From Carya illinoinensis (Eukaryota; Streptophyta; Magnoliopsida; Fagales; Juglandaceae): a stretch of DNA of 64,000 nucleotides. Below the pieces are notes generated by a model. That model was not told the DNA's origin. It did not search any database and saw only the letters and a program-made list of their open reading frames with translations. The stretch covers positions 14,862,364-14,926,363 of the forward strand of contig NC_056762.1 in NCBI RefSeq assembly GCF_018687715.1. The letters are read 5' to 3'. Below, in pieces: positions 37,093 through 48,100 of this stretch (positions within the stretch are counted from its first letter, which is position 1; each line of letters starts with the position of its first letter). The position numbers and the translations under genes are program-made.

Positions 37093-37829
37093 AAATTTGA
37101 CTCGTCCCATCTCACTATCATTGATGTTTTCCTTGTGTTGTCATATGTGAAAATTTTGAGGATGAGGAGGTTGGTCTCTTCTACAAAAATTTCAAGCCAA
37201 CAAACTATAGTATACCACCAACAACCACTGTCTTCAACAGTGACACCATAGTTTCGTCTAATGAAATGTAAAGAACTATTATTTAAGACAACATTCCTTT
37301 TGTGCATAATGGGTGGGGACCAATTTTTTGGTCCAAAAATCTGATTTATTTTTCTCTTTTGCATTATAATATTAGACAATGCTACTATGCCACCAAACTA
37401 TTGCCGCTTCGCATGCCCTTAGTGCAATATACCTTCATTTTTTTTTTTTTTTTTTGCAAGCATTTTAAAATACACAAATCACTAGTGGTAATTTTTTTAA
37501 AATATTTTATTAATAAAATAAAATAAAATATACTTACAGTCAAACCTAGGAGACAAATCTAGATGGCATACTAGCATTTTATAAACAAAAACTAGAATTA
37601 GAGGGACTAATTGTCATTTCAGTAGTAAGCAACAGTCACAGTTTTACAGACTAGTCTTTTTTAGTAATAGCAAGAAGTCCTTGTTTGAACACCTTGGCCA
37701 CACTGGTCAACGTGTGGGCTGACATGGTCAAAGTGGACTGGCGTGGAATTGTCCAAATGCGCATTCACATTTCTCTTCATAGCAAAACCTTCTCACGTCC
37801 ATTTATTTCAGATAATGTTTAGAAAATGA
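37093..37829. other. Intergenic sequence without recognised features
   Basis: No domain-bearing frame was found. A poly-T run lies at about 37439-37456. The 99-codon minus frame at 37379-37080 has no recognisable motif. Confidence 0.5.
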
Positions 37830-38165
37830 GGGGAAATGAAAATTTTAGGAATAATAAATAAATAATTTTTAAATCGTAATGAAATTATTTGAATATTGTT
37901 TTATTAGATTTTGAAAAAGGAAAGAGGAAAAATTAAATAAAAATATTATAAAATTAAAAAATTGTTAGAATATAATTTTTTAATATTATATTTATTTGGA
38001 GATTTAAAAAAATGAATTATTTTTGTATTTAATTTCAAAGTTTGGAAAAGTTATAATGATTAGATGAGAAAATTAAATATTTGAAATTAAAAAATATTTA
38101 TATTTAAATAATATTTAAGAATGAAATAAAATAAAATTAGACGAAACCTCTTCCAAACAACCTTT
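37830..38165 (+). mobile_element. AT-rich MITE, family copy 2
   Basis: The block AAAAATATTATAAAATTAAA...GAATATAATTTTTTAATAT...TAATGATTAGATGAGAAAATTAAATATTTGA is shared with 44360-44610, and in reverse with 6960-7335. It ends near CCTCTTCCAAACAACC. It is noncoding. Confidence 0.62.
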
Positions 38166-38870
38166 AACCCTGTAATCTAGGGTTTAGATGTTTTCTTTTG
38201 TTATTTCATCCCACAACATTTGTGGATTTCAGCTTCGACAATATTGCCGCCGAGTGCAAGTTATGCGCATCATGACAAAAAGAAATAGATCAACCATGGA
38301 GTGATTTAAGAGGAAGGTGGTGTTGGAGTTATTTGCAAACTCCAAGGAGAAATTATGCAAAGTCTATCAAAGAAAGCATGAATGGAAGAAAATTCGAAAT
38401 CCCAAGGGCCTTTATATTCAGTTTGCACTTTGTTGAACATTTAAACAAAAGAACTGATAATAAGATTCATGTATTTCTCAAAAAACACAAGAAAGAAAGA
38501 TGATTCACTGCACCGATCTCTTACCTTGTCCCCAAACATAATACAACATCAACCATCTTGCAGTGCTTCTTAACAACCTCATACCTTAACCCCTCCAGGA
38601 AAACAGAAGGAGGTCATGTGAAGCAGAGAAATGCTGGTGAAGGGAAGCAAAGCTCAATGCCTTTCAATTCTTTTTCCTTGGTCCTTTTGGTTATTTTACT
38701 CTTCCAGTGTGGCAGGTGTGGACAGTCCATTAAAATGTTTAAGTTAATTATTTGATCAAGTATTAAGAAAATGAAAGAAGAGACTCGGTCCTCTCCTTAC
38801 AGGGTGAGGTGTTTTCTCTCTAGGAAGAGTTGTGTCTCTTAAACTAATTTGGCTAGTTTGAAGAGGTAAT
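38166..38870. other. Sequence upstream of the LINE ORF1, possibly its 5' untranslated region
   Basis: No protein domain was recognised. Part of it, probably the last few hundred bases, may be the LINE's own leader, but the element's 5' end was not located. Confidence 0.4.
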
Positions 38871-39384
38871 ATGGAAGAGGATTTAGCAAGATAGTGGGAA
38901 GGTCTCAGTCTTACTAAGAAGGAAAAAAGGGGTAGTGATTATACCACCCAACTCTACAAAGAAAATTATGCAACATGGCAAATTCTATTTGCTGGCAATG
39001 ATCATTGCAGAAAGACTAGTTAATAGAGAAGCCTCCGAGACAACTATGTCCAAAGTGTGCAGATGCAAGAGCTGGATCCAATTCTTAGAAGTTAGAGCCA
39101 ACAAATATCTGGTAGAGTTTAATCATGAAAATGACCTCCAACAGGTGTTAAATGGTAAACCATGGTCCTTGATAGATGGTTACTATGTCTCCAAACTTTT
39201 GAAAGTCACAAGTCCATCAACGAAGTCCCTTTCACCACAAAAGAATTTTGGGTGCAGGCCTACAACATGCCATTTGCAAGCATGACACATGAAGTTGGAA
39301 CATAGATTGCTGAAAACATTGGGAGAGTGATAACTTTCCAAGTAGGTGAGAAGAGTATAGGCTTGTTCTTTTCTTTTCTTTCTT

Positions 39385-39427
<43 letters not shown>

Positions 39428-40205
39428 TTTGAAGGCAAGAAGACCTGGACTCAAGTACGAACGTTTGCCTAACTTTTGCTTTAAATGTGGGGTAATAAAA
39501 CATGCTCAAAAGGGGTGTTATGCTACTTCAACAAGCAACAGTAAGCTGCAATATGGAATTTGGCTGTGTGCTCCAGTAGTTAAAGAAAATGTTTTCACAA
39601 GAAAGAAGTATGGAGATGAAGCTTGCCATCAACATGAAGAGGAACAACCATGGAGGGAGAAGGGGGAGATCAGGGATGAAATCCAAAACAGCAAACTTGA
39701 GTCAATGATGGAATGTCAGGATACTAGCTTGCCTGATAGTGACACAACAGGAATTAGAATGGCAACTGAAAATTTATTTTCTACTCGTCAGTTTGAAGAG
39801 GTTGCCAAGGATCTTTTTAAGGAAAATGGAAGGGAACCACTTTTGGAGAATTCTGAGAACAACTTTAAAGCTTCAGGTGCATGTCTGATGCAAGGAATTG
39901 AGAACTCAGAGGAGCCAAACCTCAAACTAGAAATAGCAAGGCACATTATGGACCAAAAAACAACCCTGGGCCTCGAGAGAAATTATGAGTTGAGGGTCCA
40001 TGCCTCATCTTTGGCTCACTTTGTCTCAAACTTGGTCCAAGTCTTGGAAAAAATTAAAAAAAAAAAAAAAAAAGCTACTTGGAAGAGGAAAGCAAGGCAC
40101 AAAAGTTTTGAACGCCTTTTATTTGGTCTAGAGGAGAAAAAAGAAAATAGCCCAAATGGTTTCAAAAGGAAGGTGGCCCAGCTAACAACAAAAGTTGCAA
40201 CATAG
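38871..40205 (+). pseudogene. LINE ORF1 (DUF4283 and CCHC zinc knuckle)
   Basis: The likely start is ATG at 38871 (MEEDLAR, then a TAG stop), with a shift near 38930 into the frame that carries the DUF4283 domain: LVNREASETTMSKVCRCK, then FLEVRANKYLVEFNHENDL and VLNGKPWSLIDGYYV at about 39080-39195. After another shift and a 38-base T run, the frame 39327-40205 carries RLPNFCFKCGVIKHAQKGC, a CCHC knuckle of CX2CX4HX4C form, at about 39460-39520. An acidic, variable C-terminal region follows. The ORF1 protein of such elements binds its own RNA. This copy cannot make an intact protein. Confidence 0.83.
39387..39424 (+). repeat. 38-base T run inside the LINE ORF1
   Basis: An uninterrupted T run, preceded by TTTC-rich sequence, sits between the DUF4283 and knuckle parts of ORF1. 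Slippage or a vanished minus-strand retroposon tail could explain it. Confidence 0.9.
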
Positions 40206-40279
40206 GTCACTAAAAAACCAAAGACTGAGAAGATACTTGCTCTATCTTCAAACAGTAATGTTGGCGTGGTGGCTAGTGT

Positions 40280-43200
40280 ACAGCCCCACCCAATGCTATG
40301 AGTTGTTTGTTGAAACTACTGAGAGCTTGAGAACCCTTGGATAGTAAATAATTTGCATTTTATGGTAAAAATTAGTCCCCAACCTTTGTTTTCTTAATGG
40401 AAACAAAATGAAATCTGTGAAAAGGTTTTTGAATTATGAATACAATTTTGTGGTCAACTTAAAAGGCTCTAGTGGAGGCCTTGCATTCTTTTGGAAAGAA
40501 TGAATAGAGGCAAAGGTCCTATCTTATACTCAGTCCCACATCTCACTTTTAGTTAAGGGTTTGAATGAGGGTGTTATCTGGCGTCAAATTGGCTTCTGTG
40601 AAAATGTAAACACAACAAAAAGACATGAAAGTTGGCAACTGTTACAAGTATTGACACCTACTGCAGCAGCAGATTGGTTGTGTATAGGTGATTTTAATGA
40701 AATTTTGAGCTATGGAGGAAAAAATGGGGGGGCCTTCAAGACCTTATAAACAAATTGAGGTCTTTAGAGAAGTTGTGCATAGATGTGGGCTCAGTGACAT
40801 GGGTTACTCAGGAAGCAAATTCACCTAGACAAATGGCAGGCAAGGGGAGGTTTTCACTAAAGAAAGGCTTGATAGGGCCTTTTGCAATAATGTCTGGTCA
40901 GATTTGTATAATGAGTCAAAAGTCCTCACCCTCCCTACCCTTAATTCAAACCAAATTCCCATTTGGATTACCTTGGATCAACTGTAGCCCACTGACAACA
41001 GAAACATTAAGCCTTTCAAATTTGAAGCCAGTTGGTCACTAAATGATGATTATTTTAAAACAATGGAAGCAGCATGGAAAATACCTAGATTGGCAGGCAA
41101 TAAAATGCAATTCACCTTAGAGGATCTGAAACACTGTAAACAGAAGCTATCCCAATGAAGCAAACAGACCTTTAAAAACTCAAAAAATGTGATCAGTGAT
41201 CAGATGTCACTCCTCTCTAAACTGCAGAAAAGGAACACGGGTTATTTAAATGAGGAGATCAAGCAGGTGCAAATAGGGGGTTGGATAGAATACTGGAAGC
41301 TGAGAATCTCAAGTGGAAGCAAAGGGCCAAATAGAGGTGGTTGAAGGAGAGAGATAGAAACACAAAGTACTTTCACCAGGTTGCTTCACACTGGAGAAAG
41401 TAATAAGCTTGAGAGAGGGAATCAATGATTTATTCCATGCGTACTTTACATATATGTTCTCCTCCTCAAATCCCAATAATCCCATTGACTGCATTGCCTC
41501 TTTGGAGGCTTGAGTGATTGCCTCACATAATGAAATGCTCACTAAGCCATATTGCCAACAAAAGGTTGAAGAAGCTCTTTTCCATATGAATGGTCTAAGT
41601 TCTCTAGGACCAAATGGATTCTGTGTAATTTTCTATCAAAAGCATTGGTCAATAGTGGAGCCCCAAGTTTGTGAAGCTGTGTTGAAGTGTTAAACTCAAA
41701 GGGTAGTATGGGAGACATTAATAGCACCTATATTGCACTTATTCCAAAAAAGAAAGCACCCACAACAGTGGTAGAATTCAGACCAATCTCCCTCTAATGT
41801 ACTCTATAAACTCATTTATAAAGTTTTAGAAAATCGATTAAAGAAGGTGCTCCCTTCTATCATCTTACCTTCGCAATCAACTTTTGTTCTTGATAGGCTA
41901 ATTTTTGATAATATAATTGTGGCTTTTGAGGCCTTGCATACAATGAAGTGTAAAATGACAGGTAAAGAAGGTTACATGGCCTTAAAGTTATAGACATGAG
42001 CTAAGCCTATAATAGGGTGGAATGGAGTTTTCTAAGAGTTGTCTTTTACAAGTTGGGGTTTTGTAGCAAATGGGTGGAATTTGTGATGAAGTGCATTGAA
42101 ACTATTTCATATGCCCTCCTAGTGAATGGTGGACCTCAAACAACATTCCTCCCTAGTATAAGATAAGGTGACCCTTTGTCACCGTATCTTTTCATACTAT
42201 TTGCAGAAGCTTTGAGTAATTTGATATACAAAGCTGAGGAAGGAAGGCTCATAAATGGGATACCAGTTGCTAGAGGCCAATTGAGGGTCTCTCACCTATT
42301 GTTTGTAGATGATAGCCTTTTATTTTGTAAGGTAGATGCAGAGGAGTGGAACAGGTTGATAGGTCTAGTAAGGATATATGAGATGGCATCAGGCCAAAGA
42401 CTCAACTTTGAGAAGACCTCAATTTTTTTTTTAGTAAGAACACTGCAAGACTTACTCAAGAATATATCCTATCTATCGTAGGGATGAGGACAACCATGCC
42501 ATACGAGAAGTATCTGGGGTTGCCATTTGTCGTGGGCCGAGATAGATTCAAATCATTCAAGAGCATTCTAGATAACATTAGAATGAGGCTTAACAATCAA
42601 AGAGTAAAGACTTTTGTCTCAGACATGGAAAAAAATCTACCTAAAAACTGTGATCCAACCCTCCCAACCTACACAATGAGTGTGTTCAACCTGCCTATCA
42701 CATTATTACAGTCCATAAACAATGCCATCCATAACTTTTGATAGGGTTAGCAAGAGAAGGAGCACAAGATATATTGGATTTCTTGGAAAAGAATGGGGCA
42801 AGCCAAATCAGCTGAGGGTTTGGGATTTAGGAATCTTGAATGTTTTAATAAAGCAAGCAATGTTGGAGACTAATTCAAGACCCTAATTCTCTAGCTGCTA
42901 GAGTTCTAAAGGCCAAGTACTTTCCTAACTTGAGTTTCCAAATAGCCAAAGTGGGATCCAAGCCATCCTTTGTGTGGAGAAGCCTTCTTGCTACCAAACA
43001 TGTAGTCGAGGCAGGTTCTTTTTGGAGGTTGGGTACATGCGCCAACATACTTATATGGAAAGATAAATGGCTATACCACTCTAATCCTAGCATGGTCACA
43101 AGTCCAGTAAAGGTGCTAGATTGTAATGCAATAGTTGCAGAACTAATGGACTCCGCCACAAAGAGATGGAAGACAAGCTTAGTTCAAGACATTTTTTAGG

Positions 43201-44323
43201 AGGGGGAGGCTAACTCAATCCTGAAAACACCCATTGGCACTATGAATACTATGGACATAATTATATGGTATGGACCAAAGATGGCTTTTTCTTAGTAATG
43301 AGTGCATAACATATGGAGAAAACAAGGGAGGTGCAAGCTAAAGGCCAAGCCTCAACAAGCAACAAATTCAAAGAGGTTTGGCAAAAAATATGGTAGCTCC
43401 ATGTCACCCCTGGTGATAAAGTCTTCCTATGGAAAGCTTGTCAAAAAGCTCTCCCCACTCAGTCCAACCTATTTAAAAAAAAAGTGGTGAGTGATCCACT
43501 ATGCCCCCTATGTGCTGTAGGGAGGAAGAAAGTGTCCTTCATGCCTTGTGGAGTTGTGAGACAATAATGGATGTATGGGGCCAATGATAAAAAAAAGCTT
43601 AAGAAATACACCTTTTCTCAATCACCTATGGGGTCAATGTTATCTATGGCTCTAACTGCAATGAAATTACAAGAGTTTGTTGTAGTAGCTAGGAAGTTGT
43701 GGCGGAGAAGGAATTCCTTCATCCTTAACAAGTAATTCTCTCATCCTAATGTCATTGTTCGAGAAACAAGAATGATATTGGACATGATGGTTGAAGGGGA
43801 GCTACTATCTCAGAGCAATAGCAGAGGTACCCAATGTTGTTCCTCAAGTGATGTTTAGAAGGCTCTCCCATCAACCTAGTTTAAAATTAATTGGGATAGT
43901 GCTGTGGATAAGTCAAATGGATTGATTGGCATAGGAGTAGCAATAAGAGACTGTAAGGGTTAGATCATAGCCACCACGAGACATAAGAAACAGTTTTTCC
44001 ATGACCCTCTATTGGCTGAATCATAAGGAGCTATTGTAGCTATTCATTTGGCTTTGGATTTGGGATTGCAAAAGATTTTCATCGAGGGGGACTCACTTCA
44101 AATAACAAAGGCCTTCCAAGAAGATAAGAAAGTTTGGAGTAGCTCTAGCATATTTATGTGTGAAGCAAGGTTATGTCTTAAATATCTTGCAAAGTGAGAT
44201 ATTTTTCATGTTAGGAGAAATGGCAATACTATAGCCCATTTACTTGCAAAAGATATTCTTACCATTTCTGATTTCATTGTAACCATGGAGGAAGCCCCTC
44301 CTTGTATCTCATCACTATTATAA
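40280..44323 (+). pseudogene. LINE ORF2: endonuclease, reverse transcriptase, zf-RVT, RNase H
   Basis: The endonuclease start is visible as a decayed N-Y-stop-E-L-E-N-P version of the usual WNCRGLGNP near 40315, followed by SPQPLFS and CIGDFNEIL at about 40680-40715. RT begins near 41565 (LSSLGPNGFCVIFYQKHW). It contains SPYLFILFAEALSNLI at about 42178 and the catalytic FVDDS at about 42301-42315 (usually YADDT/FADDS), then YLGLPFVVGRDRF near 42500. A zf-RVT zinc ribbon (CPLC...HALWSC) is at about 43500-43560. An RNase H domain (NWDSAVDKSNGLIGIGVAIRD near 43890; EGDSLQITKAF near 44085) ends at TAA 44321-44323. It has many stops and shifts. Confidence 0.85.
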
Positions 44324-44359
44324 TGAAATGGCATAAGGGTATTACCTTTTTAAAAAAAA

Positions 44360-44610
44360 ATAAAAGAAAAAGTTGAATAAAAATATTATAAAATTAAATT
44401 ATTGATAGAATATAATTTTTTAATATAATTTTTGTTTGAGATTTAAAAAATTAAATTATTATTATTTTTATTTTGTTTAGATGTTTAAAAAAGTTGTAAT
44501 GATTAGATGAAAAAATTAAATATTTGAGATTGAAATTTTTTATATTTATAGTATTTGGATTTTGATATGAGATGACTTAAGAGAAATTTGTTATCCAAAC
44601 TAGGTTTAAG
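44360..44610 (+). mobile_element. AT-rich MITE, family copy 3
   Basis: It shares AAAAATATTATAAAATTAAA, GAATATAATTTTTTAATAT and TAATGATTAGATGA-like blocks with 37830-38165. It lies between the LINE tail and the host gene promoter region. Confidence 0.6.
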
Positions 44611-44899
44611 AAAAAAATGTTATAAATATAATATATATTTTAACTTAATTAATATGTGATTTATTAGTTTTATTTAAATATAGAGTTTTGTTATTTATTA
44701 TTCCCATATATTATATTTTTTTTAGATTATTTTTTTTAAATTAATTGAATTTTTTTATTCATTATCCATATGTTAAATATTTGGTAAAAGAAAAAAAAAT
44801 ATGATATATGATATACGATGGTAAAGAATAGAATTATTCTTAAATATATATTATTTTTAATTAGAAGACAAAGAATGATAAATCACATAAATTGTACTA

Positions 44900-45009
44900 T
44901 CTAATGGAGGTAGAATTTTCTATAAGGCGGCCTAGAATATAATTTTCTTCAAACTTTCCTTCCTGTCTCTCTTGCTGTCTGTCTCTCCCGCGCAGAAAAT
45001 CTGAAGCAC
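44900..45009 (+). promoter_or_regulatory. Presumed core promoter and 5' UTR of the MOCO sulfurase gene
   Basis: A TATA-like TATAAGG lies at 44921-44927 about 90 bp before the start codon. It is followed by a pyrimidine-rich leader (CTTCCT...CTCTCTTGCTGTCTGTCTCTC) typical of plant 5' UTRs. The transcription start is not determinable by eye. Confidence 0.4.
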
Positions 45010-45121
45010 ATGGATCCAAACAAGGAAGAATTTCTCAAAGAATTCGGTGCGGATTACGGATACCCAAACGGCCCCAAGACTATCGACGAAATCCGAGCTA
45101 CTGAGTTCAAAAGATTAAATG
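45010..45121 (+). CDS. ABA3: MOCO sulfurase exon 1
   Basis: It encodes residues 1-37 plus the first base of a glycine codon. The start is the first ATG after the pyrimidine-rich leader, and family homology begins within a few residues (EEFLKEFG). The donor is G|GTCGGA. Confidence 0.92.
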
Positions 45122-48100
45122 GTCGGATTTTCTTTTTCTCGATTACAAGGAACTCGATACTTTCAAAGTTTCACTTTTTGTTTTTATTTTTTGGTTAGTC
45201 TCTCTCAAGAAACTATAAACTTAGCTCGATTAGTAGTGGTTGAGTATCTTGTTTGTTTATTTCGATTGTTTTGGTTTGAATTTTTGGAATGGTAGGTCTT
45301 GTATACTTGGATCATGCTGGGGCTACTCTGTACTCTGAGTTGCAGATGGAGGCAGTCTTCAAAGATCTCGCCACTAATGTTTATGGAAATCCTCGTATCC
45401 TATTTAAGCCTTTCAGTTACCATTGGAATTATTTGGGTTGTGTTGGGATTTGATGGGCTAACTCTTATCAGTTGGAATGAAGGCTGGATTAGGAGATCAT
45501 GGTATGGATTGGAGGGGCTTGAGTGTTTTTTTTAATCTTTTTAAAGGTGGTGCGTCAGTTCCTACTATAAGTTAACCTGAATGATAAAATCACATAAAGA
45601 ACGGAATAATCCACATTCGCTGCTACGCTACACATGAACACATTGCTCTTGTCAGGGTTAGAAATATCATTTGAAAATGACGTAGGACTAACTCTTTTGA
45701 GAAATGGATTTAGCGTGACCGCTTTCTTTTGGTAATTTTAAATGCAAATATTAATAGATTTCAAATCATCCATTTTTCTTACAAAGATAAAACAGATCGT
45801 ACATTCTAAATGATTCACATGAACTTTAGATTGGAATCCATTCTTCCCCAAATTATTAATCCAAGCACAAGGTGCCAAAGCTTGAGCTTCCTTTAGCGCA
45901 TAAAAGTATTTTGAAAATGTTGATAATAGGATGCCTAATATAGAGAGTAGTGTGTTCAATTTAAATACTGTAGTGGACAGGTTCTCTTTCTAAGGAATAT
46001 CCTAATGCCTATAAGATTAGCTCCATCAGACGTGCAGCATATTTTAGGTTTAAGCAGAGCATATTCAGGAAAATGACTAGTGTCAACTTGGGGAGTTAAA
46101 AGGGCAAGTGAACTACCCAAGTTAAAACATTATCAAAGCTATGGATGTCTTTAATTAGTAAATTTTCTTTTTCGGACTGACATTATTCGTTAATCTATTT
46201 CTTAGCCAAATCTCATATTTGAATAAGAATTTGCTTGGATTACTCATTGCTAAAATATAACTTAAAGAATTTAGTTTATTTTTTTCCATTAGCATAAGCT
46301 TTTAAGACAGCTAGTGATTTAAAACTCATAATGTTGGCTTAAATTGCTAGAGTCACAAATGTTTAAATTAAATGTTTAACCCCTAGGGGTTGGCTTAAGT
46401 GGTAAAGGCCTTGGGCTTGAGGGTATGCTTCCCCCCCAGGTCTAAGGGTCAAATCCCTTTGGGTGTAAACAATTTTTAGGGGCGATCAGACTGGGGGGTT
46501 TTCTCCTTGAATTACCTGAGGTGCACTTGCGGGAAACTCTTTGCCGAGGGTCAATGCACCCTTGGGATTAGTTGGGATGTTGTTCCCAGACACCTGGTGC
46601 CAATCAAAGGAAAAAAAAAGGTTGTTGGATCAAGCCTTCGACTTACGATGCACTTTTAATTTAAATTTAGGGTCCATGGAAACTTTTGAGTTAGTTTGGA
46701 AAGAATAGTGGTGTTATACTCTTGCTCCTTTATCTCCTGCTTAATTCCCTATTGTATTTATTGGTAAGTTATGCAAGCACTTGGTGGATCTTGAACATAA
46801 AACCTCATTCCCAAATTCATTTTTAGAGGGAGGGAGGGAGGGAGAGGTTCATTCGAATATGAAGATGAAGTAGGTATTTTCGATGGGCAAGAGAAAGTTC
46901 CATCTGAGTCAGAATAATTGACTGTACTAATTGCTTTATGGGTTTGGAAAAAGTTTAAGAACAATTTTCAGTGCTCACCGATACCTTGTGGTGGATTGGG
47001 GGTGCATAATTTGAGGGTCTTCAACAAAGCACTTTTGGGGAAATGGTTGTGGAGATATCATATGGAAAAACGAGGGGGGGGGGGATTTGGGAGTATTTGG
47101 GGGGCTGGTTTTCTAATGAAGTTAGGGGGACATATGGTGTGGGATTGTGAAAAAATATTTGATCTGGATGGGAGAGATTCTCCAAGTTTTTCAGATTTGC
47201 AATTGGAAGTGGTCATGGTGTTTATTTTTGGCATTATGTCTGGTGGGGTGAAAGGGCTTTAAAGCAGGTTTTTCCCTTGTTCTACCAAATTTCTATTGAC
47301 AAAGAGGCTGTTGTGGCTGATTTATTGGTGTTTTCTAATGGTTATGTCCGGTGGAATGTTAGTTTTTTGAGAGCGACTCAATATTGGGAATTGGATATGT
47401 TCGCTGATTTCTTTGACTTGTTGCATCCTATGTCATATGACAACGTGTTGGAGGATAGGATGATTTGGAATCCTAGTAGAAATAAAAAGTTCTAGGTGCA
47501 TTCCTTCTATAAGGCTCTCTCAGGATTTTTTTAATGATCATTGTTTTCCTTGGAAGGGAGGATTTTCTGTTTGGGACTTACTTTGGGTCTTTTGTGGATA
47601 TTTTAATATAGTCAGGTTCCCTAGTGAAAGGGAGGGGGCATCCACATCGACAGGCGCAATGGAAGCTTTTTCAGAGTTGATATTTGATTTGAATCTTGTG
47701 GACTTGTTGCTGCAGGGGGGGCTTATACTTGGTCCAATTGTCTACGGGGGTCCCGATTGAATAGATTTCTAGTCTCTTCTTCTTGGGAGAAGTGTTTCCC
47801 GGATCTATGCTAGAAAAGGTTGCCACGGGTGTGTTTTGATCATTTCCCAATTTTGCTTGATTGTGGTGGCATTCATGGGGGTAGACGTTCATTCAAATTC
47901 GAGAATATGTGGCTGGAAGTTGAAGGATTTGTGGGGAAGGTAAGGGATTGGTGGGATGACTATTCTTTTGATGGTACTCGTAGCTTCATTGTGGTGGGTA
48001 AACTTAAAGCTCCCAAGTTTGATGTAAAAAAGTGGAATGTAGAAGTTTTTAGACATACAAAAGTGCAGAAAAAATATCCTATGGGAAGAGTTGCATGCTT

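Larger units (their letters stand above)
38871..44360 (+). mobile_element. L1-like LINE, near full length, degenerate
   Basis: ORF1 (DUF4283, zinc knuckle), endonuclease, reverse transcriptase, zf-RVT and a C-terminal RNase H follow in the expected order on the plus strand. It ends in an A-rich tail at 44353-44370. No target-site duplication was found because the tail abuts an AT-rich MITE. Many stops and shifts make it inactive. Confidence 0.85.

Noticed and set aside
39327..39440. Poly-phenylalanine start of the 292-codon frame
   Set aside because: It results from the 38-base T run; only the part after about 39430 (zinc knuckle onward) reflects LINE ORF1.
46391..46460. Possible tRNA gene
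   Set aside because: Box A and box B-like motifs are present but no acceptor stem or anticodon arm can be drawn, and a SINE body with an A tail follows.
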